A DNA stretch of 64,000 bases from Nitrincola alkalilacustris (GCF_008973755.1 NZ_WBOM01000002.1:372001-436000); one strand, 5' to 3'; positions 34,141-43,187 are shown, numbered from the stretch's first letter. Made by a program: numbers and translations. The notes: a model not told the origin generated them from the sequence alone.

Positions 34141-35418
34141 TTATCCGATAGTTGCCGGCAACCAGAGTGTTAGCGCCGGAAAAAGTATCAGCAGGATAAG
34201 CACAAAAATAGCAGTCAGTACAAAAGGCCAGATGGTCTTGAATAGTTCAACAATCTCTATTCGACTGACGGCCGCTGCAACAAACACACAGGCACCCATG
34301 GGTGGCGTGATCAATGCAATGGTGATGTTCAGGGTTATTATGATGCCCAGGTGTACAGGGTCGATGCCTGCCATCATGGCGATTGGAGCAAAAATTGGCG
34401 TGAGCAGCATCAGTGCTGAGACCTCCTCCATGAACATGCCTGTAATAAAGGTGATCAGACTGAGAATCAGCAGAACCAGCACTGGCTGATCGACATAGGG
34501 TGACAATAGTTCGACAAACTGAGCCGGTACCTGGGCGTAAGACAACAGCCAGCTAATGGTAGCGGAGGCTGCCATGATCAGGAAAATCGCTGAAGTAAGC
34601 CGAGCTGTATCGACAATGGCTTTCCACAGAGCAGGGATTGTCAGTTGTCCGAGCAGCATACCGCACAGTGCGACATAGGCAGCCGTCAACGCGCCGGATT
34701 CGGTCGGTGTGACAAATCCCATCACGATACCCGCGACAATGATAAAGGGAGCCATCAGTGCTGGCATAGCACCCAATGCAGCCATTGCTATTATGCCCAG
34801 AGGAGGGAAGCTACCCTGTTTCTTCAACTGGTGTTTCCAGGCATACCAGGCATTCAGCCCCATAAAGGCGATGCCCAGAATGAGTCCTGGTACCACACCT
34901 GCCAGAAATAGGCTGCCGACTGACGTGTTGGTCAGCGAAGCATACAGAATCATGAATATACTGGGCGGGATGATTGGTCCGATCAATGAACTGCCTGCCG
35001 TCAGACCGGCGGCAAAAGCGGTGGAGTACCCCTCTTTTTTCATTGCCGGTACCAGCAGAGAACCCAGCGCTGAGGTATCCGCTACAGCTGATCCATTGAC
35101 GCCAGCAAAGAACACACTGGAAACCACGTTGACATGACCGACACCACCACGCAAATGACCGACCAGCATTTTCGCCAGACGCATCAGGCGTTCAGTCAGA
35201 CCACTGGCATTCATCAGGTTACCAGCCAGGATAAACAGTGGAATAGCCATCAGTGAAAAAACATTGATACCGCCAAAAAACTGCTGCGGCATAATACGGC
35301 CGATCATGGATGGGTCAACAAACATGAAGCCCACTACGGCTGTGGTCAGTAATGCCAGGAATAATGGCAATCCCAGTAATACATGGGCCAGAAAAACAAA
35401 CAACATTATCAGAGTCAT
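34141..35418 (-). CDS. dctM: TRAP transporter large permease (DctM)
   Basis: A 425-residue membrane protein with about 12 helices and the DctM signatures AIPLFILAGNLMNASGLTERL and the Ser/Gly-rich core GVNGSAVADTSALGSLLVPAM. Together with DctQ it forms the Na+-driven permease of a TRAP transporter, loaded by the periplasmic receptor DctP. The start overlaps the dctQ stop by 4 nt. The linked dipeptidase hints at a peptide-like substrate. Confidence 0.92.
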   Translation of the reverse strand: MTLIMLFVFLAHVLLGLPLFLALLTTAVVGFMFVDPSMIGRIMPQQFFGGINVFSLMAIPLFILAGNLMNASGLTERLMRLAKMLVGHLRGGVGHVNVVSSVFFAGVNGSAVADTSALGSLLVPAMKKEGYSTAFAAGLTAGSSLIGPIIPPSIFMILYASLTNTSVGSLFLAGVVPGLILGIAFMGLNAWYAWKHQLKKQGSFPPLGIIAMAALGAMPALMAPFIIVAGIVMGFVTPTESGALTAAYVALCGMLLGQLTIPALWKAIVDTARLTSAIFLIMAASATISWLLSYAQVPAQFVELLSPYVDQPVLVLLILSLITFITGMFMEEVSALMLLTPIFAPIAMMAGIDPVHLGIIITLNITIALITPPMGACVFVAAAVSRIEIVELFKTIWPFVLTAIFVLILLILFPALTLWLPATIG

Positions 35419-35906
35419 TCTGGGCTCTCCGACATGACAGGCAGACGTTTGGGGCCGTACAACAGCACCTGAAGTGCCAGCAATCCAAAGCCTATAGGCA
35501 TAGACAGCATTGGCCAGGTTCTACTGACTCCTAAACCCGGTGTTTTGAACATCCCCACTGAAAGTGCGTAGCGGTAGCTGAATACTGCAGCGACAACAGC
35601 CAGTGTCAGTGTCAGCAGCCATTGGTAGATGATGAGTGTCTGTGACAGTCGCGATGGCAGCAGTGTTTCCAGCAGGGCTATGCGCATGTGTCCGCCTTCA
35701 ATCCAGACGGCCCCGGCGGCAATCAATGTGCAGCCGATAATCAAGAAGCGTGCGGCTTCATCGGTCCACATTGGTGCACCGCCCACCAGATAGCGCAGTA
35801 TGACGGCGTACAGGATGATCAATATGTTGGTCAATAACAGGGCGCTGGCCAGCATCAATGTCGATGTCTTGAGACAAGACAGGATACTTAATCGAAATGT
35901 ATTCAT
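35415..35906 (-). CDS. dctQ: TRAP transporter small permease (DctQ)
   Basis: A 163-residue protein with four hydrophobic helices and the family pattern MWTDEAARFLIIGCTLIAAG, then GGHMRIALLETLLP. It is the small membrane subunit that pairs with DctM. Translation is coupled to dctM by an ATGA overlap. A hairpin separates it from dctP upstream, as often seen where the receptor must be made in excess. Confidence 0.9.
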   Translation of the reverse strand: MNTFRLSILSCLKTSTLMLASALLLTNILIILYAVILRYLVGGAPMWTDEAARFLIIGCTLIAAGAVWIEGGHMRIALLETLLPSRLSQTLIIYQWLLTLTLAVVAAVFSYRYALSVGMFKTPGLGVSRTWPMLSMPIGFGLLALQVLLYGPKRLPVMSESPE

Positions 35907-35929
35907 AGGTTATCCATCGCTAACAGACA

Positions 35930-35952
35930 GGAGCAGTGCGAGGCACTGCTCC
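35930..35952 (-). terminator. 10-bp hairpin between dctP and dctQ
   Basis: GGAGCAGTGC (35930-35939) pairs perfectly with GCACTGCTCC (35943-35952) around a 3-nt loop. It sits in the 83-nt gap after dctP and before dctQ. No T-run follows, so it may stabilise the dctP mRNA or cause partial termination, giving more receptor than permease. Confidence 0.65.
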
Positions 35953-35989
35953 CTTAGTTGCACAGCTTAAGTTGCTCAGCTTAAGAAGA

Positions 35990-37033
35990 TCAGTTGGCGA
36001 GTGTTCTGGCATCTTCCAGTGCCATGTCGATCAGTTGCTGATCGATGCCGCGTTCTTTCAACCAGCTCAGAAATGCTGGCTGACCTATATCACGAAAGGC
36101 ATCAAGATCTTCACGTGTTGGGCGGACAACCTCCATGCCTTTTTCTGCCAGATAGGCAATACGGGATTCTACCTGTGCTTCATTGTGGACGCGTGCAGCT
36201 GTTGTGGCTTCTGCAACCGCTTCCAGGAATGCTGCACGAGTAGTGTCATCCAGGCTTTCCATCAGAGCGCTGTTACCCACCAGGAACTGCATTGAGTATT
36301 TGATATTGGCCAGTGTCAGGTATTGCTGCACCTCATACAGGCTGCCCAGAATGATGTACATGGGAGGGTTCATCTGACCGTCCGCTACACCTGTACGCAA
36401 TGACATGTACACCTCTGTCCAGGGGATCGGAGTACCTGATGCGCCAAACGCTTCATACAGCGCTACCTGACTGGGATCCATGGCACGAAAGCGCAGGCCT
36501 TCAAAATCGGCTGGTGAGTGGATTGGGCGCTTGTTGTTGGTGAATGCCAGAAAACCGCCTTCCTCAACCACAGCCAGCATATCTATACCAGCGCGCTCCT
36601 GTAGTCTTGAAGAGATTTCCTGCCAGTATTTACCTTCGTCAAAGAAAGCCCGTGCAGAGTCAAAGTTCTCAAACAAGAAGGGTGTGGCGCTTACAAAAAC
36701 TTCATCTACCAGCGGTGATACCCCGGCAAAAGATGCAATGTTCAGGCTTGGTGAGCTCATGGTCTGTTCCATGCGCTCCTCTTCTGTACCCAGCATGCTG
36801 TTGGGGTACAGCACCAGCTCAACTTGCCCTTGTGTTTTCTCTTCAACAAGTGTTTTCAAATGGGTGGCAAAAACATGGACGGCATTCTTCTCGGGATCAG
36901 GTGCGCCGTTGTAACTCAAGTTAACACTGGTAGCAGCTTGCGTGTTGGTGGCAAGCGTAGCAATACAAAAAATGCTGGCAGCGGCCAAGGCCTTAAGGGA
37001 AAAACCTCTATGTCTCAACATCATTAACTCCAT
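35990..37033 (-). CDS. dctP: TRAP transporter periplasmic receptor (DctP)
   Basis: A 347-residue secreted protein: the signal peptide ends near TNTQAATSVN. The mature part has the DctP fold, with the conserved Arg-bearing segment GLRFRAMDPSQVALYEAFGA followed by PIPWTEVYMSLRTGVADGQM. That Arg normally binds a ligand carboxylate. The start may be one of several closely spaced Met residues (MELMMLRH). It lies 85 nt downstream of a LysR gene in the same direction, which likely controls it. Confidence 0.9.
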   Translation of the reverse strand: MELMMLRHRGFSLKALAAASIFCIATLATNTQAATSVNLSYNGAPDPEKNAVHVFATHLKTLVEEKTQGQVELVLYPNSMLGTEEERMEQTMSSPSLNIASFAGVSPLVDEVFVSATPFLFENFDSARAFFDEGKYWQEISSRLQERAGIDMLAVVEEGGFLAFTNNKRPIHSPADFEGLRFRAMDPSQVALYEAFGASGTPIPWTEVYMSLRTGVADGQMNPPMYIILGSLYEVQQYLTLANIKYSMQFLVGNSALMESLDDTTRAAFLEAVAEATTAARVHNEAQVESRIAYLAEKGMEVVRPTREDLDAFRDIGQPAFLSWLKERGIDQQLIDMALEDARTLAN

Positions 37034-37118
37034 TGTTGTTATTCAGAATAGCCGGTAGACCGGTTAACTGGATCTTAGGAGTAGACCTGTTGACTATGCA
37101 ATATAGCTAGTGTTGTTT

Positions 37119-38060
37119 TTATATCAACACCTGGTGGCCGCTTAAACGGGGGGCGTCTGCACGGAAAAAGTGCATACCTTGACGTAAATGTGCCACACAG
37201 GCTTTAGCGGAAAGGGTTAGCTCGTGGCCTGCCAAGCTGACTATCTGTGCCCGAGCCCCATTAAGAATGCTATGTGCCATAGGCAGGGCATGAATCTCGC
37301 CGCGTTGAATCTCTGCGGCAACTGTCAGCTCTGGCATGAAGGTTACACCGATACCGGATCGGACAAAGTTCTTCAGTACGGTAACTGAATTAGTGTGCAA
37401 TCGAGCATGCAGGTGAACACGCTCCTGCTGGGCAACCATATTGACCATCTGCCGCATGCCGAAAGGGTTATCCATTAGTCCCAGTGGCAGACCTTGAAGA
37501 TCACTAAGCTTCAAAGGCCGCTCTAATGACAACAACTGGTGTTCTGGTGGAACGATAAGATCCAGCGGGTGGCAGGTTTCTACATGACAGGTCAGTTGGG
37601 GGTCGACCGGCGGGGCATATAACAACGCCAGATTGACTTCCATCTCCTTGACCAGGGAGATGGCTTCGTTGACACCTGCCATGCGCACTTCGATCTCGAT
37701 CCCTTCAAATGCCGACATAAAGGATTGCAAGGGAGCTGCAATCAGATCACTGAGAAACCCTTCACCTACAGCAATACGCACTTCACCGCGCGCCAGTCCT
37801 TGAATAGCCATGATTTGCGACAAAACCACTTCTTCGGCACTGCGCTGAGTATGGTAGTGACGCACCAGCAGGCGACCGGCTTCTGTGGGGCGCATGCCAT
37901 TGCCTTGGCGTTCACACAGTGCTACACCCAGGACCTCTTCAAGGCTTTTGATATGGCGACTGAGCGCCGAGGCATCAATATGCAGGTGAGCGGCTGCACG
38001 TCTTATAGAGCCACGTTTTACGACCTCATTGAGGCATGCCAGGGCGCGTTGATTCAACAT
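37119..38060 (-). CDS. LysR-family regulator of the TRAP/dipeptidase operon
   Basis: A 313-residue LysR regulator. The N-terminal helix-turn-helix reads GSIRRAAAHLHIDASALSRH, followed by IKSLEEVLGVALCERQ and a type 2 periplasmic-binding effector domain beginning near residue 90. It is encoded immediately upstream of dctP in the same orientation, so it may be part of the operon or control it from its own promoter. The effector may be the transported compound. Confidence 0.87.
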   Translation of the reverse strand: MLNQRALACLNEVVKRGSIRRAAAHLHIDASALSRHIKSLEEVLGVALCERQGNGMRPTEAGRLLVRHYHTQRSAEEVVLSQIMAIQGLARGEVRIAVGEGFLSDLIAAPLQSFMSAFEGIEIEVRMAGVNEAISLVKEMEVNLALLYAPPVDPQLTCHVETCHPLDLIVPPEHQLLSLERPLKLSDLQGLPLGLMDNPFGMRQMVNMVAQQERVHLHARLHTNSVTVLKNFVRSGIGVTFMPELTVAAEIQRGEIHALPMAHSILNGARAQIVSLAGHELTLSAKACVAHLRQGMHFFRADAPRLSGHQVLI

Positions 38061-38165
38061 CTATTAGTCCAAAAATTGTAGGATCATATTCACCAGAGAG
38101 ACTGGGTGTCCCTTGGAATGATCGGGTATTGAGCTATTAAACTATGGAACCTTATGTTCTTGGAC

Positions 38166-38585
38166 TTACAGCATCCAGCGGCGCTGATCCGCGCTCACGA
38201 TGGTCTGGCCGATAGGTGCTAATGCGATCAAGGCCAGCTTCAGATGCTGCAAGCCAAACGGAATGCCGATAATGGTGATGAAGCAGACCAGTGCCGAGGC
38301 AAGATGACCGATCGCTAACCAGATGCCGGCAAAAATAAACCAGATGATATTTCCTATCAGACCGAATGCGCCGGTTCCGATATCACTCTGTCCATATAGC
38401 TCACGTCGGTTGACTGCTACCTTACCGAAAGGAAAAAAGGCAAAACTGCCTATGACAAAACACGCCTTGGCCCAGGGAATGCCAATGATGGTGATCAGTG
38501 CCAGTATGCCGACGATCCACCATGCCAGGCCCATCACCAATCCACCCAACACAAACCAGAGAATATTACCTAACAGTCGTAACAT
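38166..38585 (-). CDS. yccF: YccF-family inner membrane protein
   Basis: A 139-residue membrane protein made of two similar halves: LGNILWFVLGG with LITIIGIPWAKACF, and IGNIIWFIFAG with FITIIGIPFGLQHL. This internal duplication is the YccF (DUF307) architecture. The function is not known. I start at ATG 38585 (MLRLLGN), consistent with the family and with the second copy at 21961-22164; a longer frame upstream lacks support. That second copy has lost 72 codons by recombination between the repeats. Confidence 0.85.
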   Translation of the reverse strand: MLRLLGNILWFVLGGLVMGLAWWIVGILALITIIGIPWAKACFVIGSFAFFPFGKVAVNRRELYGQSDIGTGAFGLIGNIIWFIFAGIWLAIGHLASALVCFITIIGIPFGLQHLKLALIALAPIGQTIVSADQRRWML

Positions 38586-38933
38586 GGTACCTACCTTGTA
38601 GCACGTGGGGGAGAGCACGTGGGGGAGAACATGTGCCCGCTGCATCCTGCTAATTGTCTGTTCAGTTGCTTCACATTTTAACAGACAGGGGGCGATAGGT
38701 ACCTATAACATCAGCCCCTGTTCTGGTCGAAGACCTGATCACGTCTGTTTTGGACTGTTCAATCTTGAATTTGCGCATGGGCTGACATCACAGACTGGCT
38801 AAATCACGGCGGAGTTGGCACTATCACTACCTGGTGGCGTATCGATCACTGGCCTGCATGCCGGGAATAATAATCTGCTGGACGCGATTCTGAGGCAGCT
38901 ATGATGCATAGCCGGTATTCCCGTGGAGTTAAG
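38586..38933. other. 348-nt gene-free stretch
   Basis: No gene, tRNA or convincing terminator is visible. The part next to yccF contains a doubled GAGAGCACGTGGGG-like segment (about 38600-38635). The rest has short open frames without family resemblance. Confidence 0.5.
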
Positions 38934-40106
38934 TTACGCTCCCTTCTTTAATACAAACATTTGGTAGCCAAACTCGCCAAAATACTGTTCATAAAGCGCG
39001 ATTTCCCTTTCTAAATCAGCAATTGCCATTGAGCTTGGCATACTCGGTTTGAGCTCAGCGATGCGTGCTTTGAGCGGTTGGTAATAGTCTGACCATGCTT
39101 GTTCGCTTAGGCTGTAATGATCAATTAACTCAAATCCTGCTTGTTGCATTTGTGTCAAGCGCTTGGCAATGGTTTGCATATCAGGGTATTCCTGCTGCCA
39201 GAACTCCCTAGCGATGGGGCTTGGCATTTCTGTAAGCCAAACTAAATCACTTAACACTAAGTAGCCGCCTGATGTGAGCAATGGTTGCCATTGTTCAAGG
39301 GCTTGCTCAATACCCATGATATATGCCGAACATTCCGACCAGATCAGATCAAAACTCGATGATGTAAAAGGCAGATCAGTCATGCTGGTGCAGGCAAGTG
39401 TCACTCGTCTCTCCAGTTGCTGCTGAGCGAGCCTCTCGCCAAGTTGATCAAGCGCGCTTTGTTCATTGTCTACCGCTACGATCTGCGCTTGGGTCTGCGT
39501 TGCCAGTAAGGTAGTAGAAAAGCCTTTTCCGCAGCCGATATCAAGGATCTTCTCCGGCGCGAAGGGTACGTATGACAGAGCCTTTAATGAGTCAGCATCT
39601 GAGCCTGGCCCCCAACGTTCAAGGGCTTGAAACACCGCCATAAAGTCGGCCATGTACTGATCGTGTTCGTTCATATCTTTTGACAACCATTTTAAATGCA
39701 GGGCCTGTTTTTCATTGAAGCCTTGCCGTTGTAACCAATCCAGATGAGCTTCTGGAGCTAATTTATCGGTCATTTGATGCCACGGACGCAGCGAGCCTTC
39801 ACCCAACAAGGCCGCCAACAGTGTACGAGCCTGCTGCTTTTGAGCAATTTCAGCATCTAACTGCTGCAAGCGTCTTTCCAATAGAGAACGCTCAACCTTG
39901 CTATTTAAACAGGCTTTGCATTCACTGAGCGTCAGGCCACCCGCTCGTAATTGCAGCAACAAACGAAGATGCTGAACATCTTTCTCTGAATACAAGCGAT
40001 AGCCATTACTTTGGCGCGTGCCTGCTAGCAACCCTTGTTTCTCGTAGTAGAGCAAAGTCGTGCGCGACAACCCGACTTTTTCGGCTAACTCAGAAATTTG
40101 ATACAA
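38934..40106 (-). CDS. MerR-family regulator fused to a SAM-dependent methyltransferase
   Basis: A 390-residue two-domain protein. Residues 1-75 form a MerR helix-turn-helix and wing (ISELAEKVGLSRTTLLYYEK, then QSNGYRLYSEKDVQHLRLLL), followed by a coiled-coil helix with a Cys (ECKACLNSK). From about residue 185 a class I methyltransferase begins: ILDIGCGKGFSTTLLA (motif I), IVAVDNEQ and DLIWSECSAYIMG. The frame is continuous, so this is a real fusion. It may sense a substrate or SAM and regulate its own gene, or methylate the inducing compound (inference). Its promoter has the stretched spacer typical of MerR control. Confidence 0.85.
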   Translation of the reverse strand: MYQISELAEKVGLSRTTLLYYEKQGLLAGTRQSNGYRLYSEKDVQHLRLLLQLRAGGLTLSECKACLNSKVERSLLERRLQQLDAEIAQKQQARTLLAALLGEGSLRPWHQMTDKLAPEAHLDWLQRQGFNEKQALHLKWLSKDMNEHDQYMADFMAVFQALERWGPGSDADSLKALSYVPFAPEKILDIGCGKGFSTTLLATQTQAQIVAVDNEQSALDQLGERLAQQQLERRVTLACTSMTDLPFTSSSFDLIWSECSAYIMGIEQALEQWQPLLTSGGYLVLSDLVWLTEMPSPIAREFWQQEYPDMQTIAKRLTQMQQAGFELIDHYSLSEQAWSDYYQPLKARIAELKPSMPSSMAIADLEREIALYEQYFGEFGYQMFVLKKGA

Positions 40107-40136
40107 AAGTTAAGCTCTCTTTTACGCAGACTCATT

Positions 40137-40183
40137 TTGACCTGATAAGAACACGATAAACTATGAAGTTATAGACAGGTCAA
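40137..40183 (-). promoter_or_regulatory. MerR-type promoter with 19-bp spacer
   Basis: Read on the minus strand, TTGACC (40183-40178) is followed by 19 nt and TATCGT. The spacer contains the dyad CTATAACTTCATAG. This is the stretched promoter that MerR proteins twist into activity. TTGACCTG/CAGGTCAA also form an outer inverted repeat (40137-40144, 40176-40183). Confidence 0.5.
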
Positions 40184-40270
40184 CTTGTCTTGGCAAAAAA
40201 GTGTTGATTTGGGGGCTCTTTCTGTGAAACAGGAGGGCTACCTATGAAATACCTGAGCTTTAAGGTCGAT

Positions 40271-40312
40271 GCCGCTCTGATGATCTTCAGATCAACCCGT
40301 TGGTTCTGGACT
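40271..40312 (+). repeat. 42-bp second copy of an internal jetA segment
   Basis: 40271-40312 matches 24978-25019 inside jetA at 40 of 42 positions, in the same orientation and in a codon frame that still reads DDLQINPLVLD. Flanking sequence does not match jetA. It is a relic of a second jetA copy or of a small rearrangement. Confidence 0.8.
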
Positions 40313-40372
40313 CTGCTCAATTTCGTTCAAGGCGGGATTACCGGACGCATTCAACAATGGAGGAATTTAGCC

Positions 40373-40933
40373 TTAATCCAAGCGGTTTTGGTTGCTGAGC
40401 AACTGTCGCCATCTGGGCTCAGGTATCGGGCGACTAAAATAATAGCCTTGACCTTTGGTGCACCCAAGCTGCTGCACTGTCGCTATCTGGCTCGGCAACT
40501 CAAGCCCCTCGGCGACTACATCGGCGCCAATCGCCTCGGCGATGACGATAACCGCCTTAACAATCGCCTGAGCGTAGGGGCCATTGTCCAGTTGGCAAAC
40601 AAAGCTTTTATCGATTTTGATTTCGTTGAAAAAGTAGTCACTTAAATGCCCCAGTGACGAATAACCTGTTCCCAGGGGCTCAAGTGCTATAAACGCGGCT
40701 GCCGCCAGAGCCGTGCCGGGTTTCGGCGTTTCTGTCCGGGGAATGTCATCCACCAATGTCGCCTTAACGCTGTCGAGAGCCATTAGCAGGCTCGCAGCCT
40801 CTGGGTCGCCGACGAGATGATTCGGAGAATGTTCGCCTTTGGCAATCACCGCTACGCAAACCATAGGGAAAGCTGTGGCTAACGCCTCTGTAAGGTCAGT
40901 GAATAGCTCGTTATTATTTGGCGGTCCTGCCAC
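40373..40933 (-). pseudogene. chimeric remnant of an EAL-domain protein
   Basis: The C-terminal about 95 residues are the end of an EAL domain: LGTGYSSLGHL, NEIKIDKSFVCQL, VVAEGLELPSQ and LGCTKGQGYYFSRPIPE. The part before is not EAL: where LDDF should precede GTGYSS the protein reads ALEPL, and the N-terminal 90 residues look like a different domain, perhaps GAF-like (PMVCVAVIAKG). The EALLRW and metal-site residues are absent, so it cannot be a phosphodiesterase. An internal deletion has joined two distant parts of one gene, or two genes. Confidence 0.6.
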
Positions 40934-41120
40934 GTATCACCCCTTGAGAAGCGCTTTAACAGATTTGCAGGATAGCTCCAGAGGAACAGTTTTGTTTGTG
41001 CGTTACCGTACATGCATGAGTCGGCTGTGTCGGATAACCATATAAACTGAGGTGGACCCAATCAGTTGGCGATAACATTTGAAGCTGCTGAGGTGTTGCT
41101 GATGATTTGTATACAAGGGA

Positions 41121-42029
41121 TCACTGAGTAAAAGGTTTGATTTTCTCGCTGTGCAAAAAATGTGCGTTTTCATGCATGATGTCACTTATCAAGTCAGCGA
41201 CAATTTTTACATGGGATAGCTTGCGTGATGTGGCATTTTTAATGAGCCATATTTCTGAGTCTAAAAAGTCTTCAAATTCAAACACTCGTTTCAGATCTGA
41301 GGCGTCTGCTATGAATTTTGGTAAAGCTGATATGCCGATACCTGAGATTACAGCTTGCAGCTGAGTGTTGAAGTTACCAGCACGGATAAAGGGTTTCGGA
41401 CATTCACGGCGATCTTCCAGGAATTTAGCCAGCGGCAAATAGGACAGCTCAGTATCCCATGTAATGATCCGATGGCCTGTCAGGCCTGTTGTTTGGGTGG
41501 GTAACCCCATCTCTTTTATATAATCTGTCGAAGCGTAAAGCCCCTGAGATATATGGCCTATCTTTTGAATGGTGTAATCACCATGTGAAGGGCGGCTAAG
41601 GCGTACCAGGAGGTCAACATCTCCTTGTGTCAGCCTTGAGGATCGAACATCGGTCAATATCTCCAGCTGTATATTTGGGTATTTCTGAGCAATATGCTTC
41701 AGCCCAGGGATGATCAGGTACTGGCCTAACAGTTCTGGCAAGGATATACGCACGATACCCGATACTTCATCATTCTGGCGTACTGCATTTCTTTCCAGCC
41801 GCAGTAAGTGTGCTTCGGCCTGTTCAGCCATAGGCAGCAGGTTCAGACCGGACTCATTGAGTTCATACCCTGCTTTGCTGTGTCTGAAGAGCTCTGCTCC
41901 AATATCATGTTCGAGTTCGCTGACTCGTCTGGATACTGTCGAGGGGCTCACGCGGAGAACCTTAGCCGATTCGGTCAGGCTTCCGGTTCTCGCAACGGAT
42001 AAAAAATACCTGAGGTCATCCCATTTCAT
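41121..42029 (-). CDS. LysR-family regulator divergent from quinone oxidoreductase
   Basis: A 302-residue LysR regulator. ATG 42029 gives the canonical start MKWDDLRYFLSVARTGSLTE; the frame extends further but would overlap the intergenic control region. The helix-turn-helix is followed by SRRVSELEHDIGAELFRHS. The effector domain covers the last 210 residues. It is divergent from qorA-like 42136-43125, so it most likely controls that gene. Confidence 0.85.
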   Translation of the reverse strand: MKWDDLRYFLSVARTGSLTESAKVLRVSPSTVSRRVSELEHDIGAELFRHSKAGYELNESGLNLLPMAEQAEAHLLRLERNAVRQNDEVSGIVRISLPELLGQYLIIPGLKHIAQKYPNIQLEILTDVRSSRLTQGDVDLLVRLSRPSHGDYTIQKIGHISQGLYASTDYIKEMGLPTQTTGLTGHRIITWDTELSYLPLAKFLEDRRECPKPFIRAGNFNTQLQAVISGIGISALPKFIADASDLKRVFEFEDFLDSEIWLIKNATSRKLSHVKIVADLISDIMHENAHFLHSEKIKPFTQ

Positions 42030-42084
42030 ATCTTTCCATATTTGAAATCCTGTTTTTGAATTTTGTCTGTATTCAGGCTGGTTG

Positions 42085-42100
42085 TCACTCGATAGAGTGA
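42085..42100. promoter_or_regulatory. palindrome in the LysR/oxidoreductase intergenic region
   Basis: TCACTC (42085-42090), GATA, GAGTGA (42095-42100) form a perfect 6-bp inverted repeat 35 nt upstream of the oxidoreductase start. It is a candidate site for the divergent LysR protein. Confidence 0.45.
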
Positions 42101-42135
42101 TGATATGTCTAAAAGCGGATATCTGGGAAGTAACT

Positions 42136-43125
42136 ATGCCTGTCAAATCGTATACATACATATTTGAGGAGTTTGGGGGATCGGATGTCCTCCATTGGAA
42201 AGAGGTAGAACTGCCAGAGCCAGGTGTCGGACAGGTTCTGGTTCGCCATGAGGCGATAGGAGTAAACTACATCGATATTTATCATAGAACAGGTCAGTTC
42301 GCTGCACCACTGCCACTACCCAGTGGGCTGGGTATGGAGGGGGCTGGTATAGTCGAAGCGGTTGGCGCTGATGTGGCAGGCCTTATGGTAGGCGACCGTG
42401 TCGCTTATGCGGGAGGTCCTCCCGGTGCATATTCTACGTCACGGTTGGTTCCGGCCGCACGAGCAGTGAAAATACCTGACTCGATTCCTAGTGACATTGC
42501 AGCAGCACTGCTTTTCAAGGGTTTGACAGCAGAGTATCTGATCACTCGTTGCTACTCGGTACAGGGCGGAGATACTGTTCTGTTTCACGCTGCTGCTGGC
42601 GGGGTCGGCCAAATTGCCTGCCAATGGTTGAACCATCTGGGTGCTAATGTAATCGGTACAGTCAGTAGTGAAGCCAAAGCCGTGGTTGCGAAAGAAAATG
42701 GTTGTCATCATGTGATCAACTACAGTAGCGAAAATTTTGTAGAGCGGGTTCGTGAACTCACGGGTGGTAAAGGTGTAGATGTTACTTATGACTCGGTTGG
42801 CCTGGATACTTTTCTGGGCTCTGTTGATTGTGTGAAAGTAAGAGGAACCGTTGTGAGTTTCGGTGCAACATCTGGGCCTGTCCCGCTGCTTGATGTATCT
42901 CTGCTGGGCGCCAAAGGCTCTATTTATCTGACACGGCCATCCATTGCTCATTACACAGCTGTAAGAAATGAATTGGAGGCAAGTGCGGCCGCAGTATTTG
43001 ATAAAATTGAGAAGGGTATAATCAGGACTGACAATATCAGTCGTTACTCACTCAAAGATGCAGCGCAGGCACACAGGGATCTTGAGTCTCGCAGGACTTC
43101 TGGGGCTTTGATACTGACGCCTTGA
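42136..43125 (+). CDS. NADPH:quinone oxidoreductase (zinc-free MDR family)
   Basis: A 329-residue medium-chain reductase of the quinone-oxidoreductase branch: VNYIDIYHRTG near the N terminus, GMEGAGIVEAVG, and the cofactor motif AAAGGVGQIACQ. The structural and catalytic Cys ligands of zinc alcohol dehydrogenases are absent. It reduces quinones or related enones with NADPH. I start at ATG 42136 (MPVKSYTY); an upstream in-frame start would cover the palindrome. It is controlled by the divergent LysR gene (inference from layout). Confidence 0.88.
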   Translation: MPVKSYTYIFEEFGGSDVLHWKEVELPEPGVGQVLVRHEAIGVNYIDIYHRTGQFAAPLPLPSGLGMEGAGIVEAVGADVAGLMVGDRVAYAGGPPGAYSTSRLVPAARAVKIPDSIPSDIAAALLFKGLTAEYLITRCYSVQGGDTVLFHAAAGGVGQIACQWLNHLGANVIGTVSSEAKAVVAKENGCHHVINYSSENFVERVRELTGGKGVDVTYDSVGLDTFLGSVDCVKVRGTVVSFGATSGPVPLLDVSLLGAKGSIYLTRPSIAHYTAVRNELEASAAAVFDKIEKGIIRTDNISRYSLKDAAQAHRDLESRRTSGALILTP

Positions 43126-43187
43126 CTCTGGCTCGACGAGAAACAGCTGAATGGCTCTGATTTATATAGGACCTCGATGCATATAAC

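Noticed and set aside
40244-40645. 133-residue plus-strand frame with a good-looking ribosome site
   Set aside because: It is made of the jetA fragment read in another frame plus antisense of the EAL remnant; no protein family.
22000-41000. Right-hand attachment repeat of the tRNA-Ser 3' end
   Set aside because: I looked for a copy of the T-arm/acceptor sequence in the island and saw none; island borders stay undefined.
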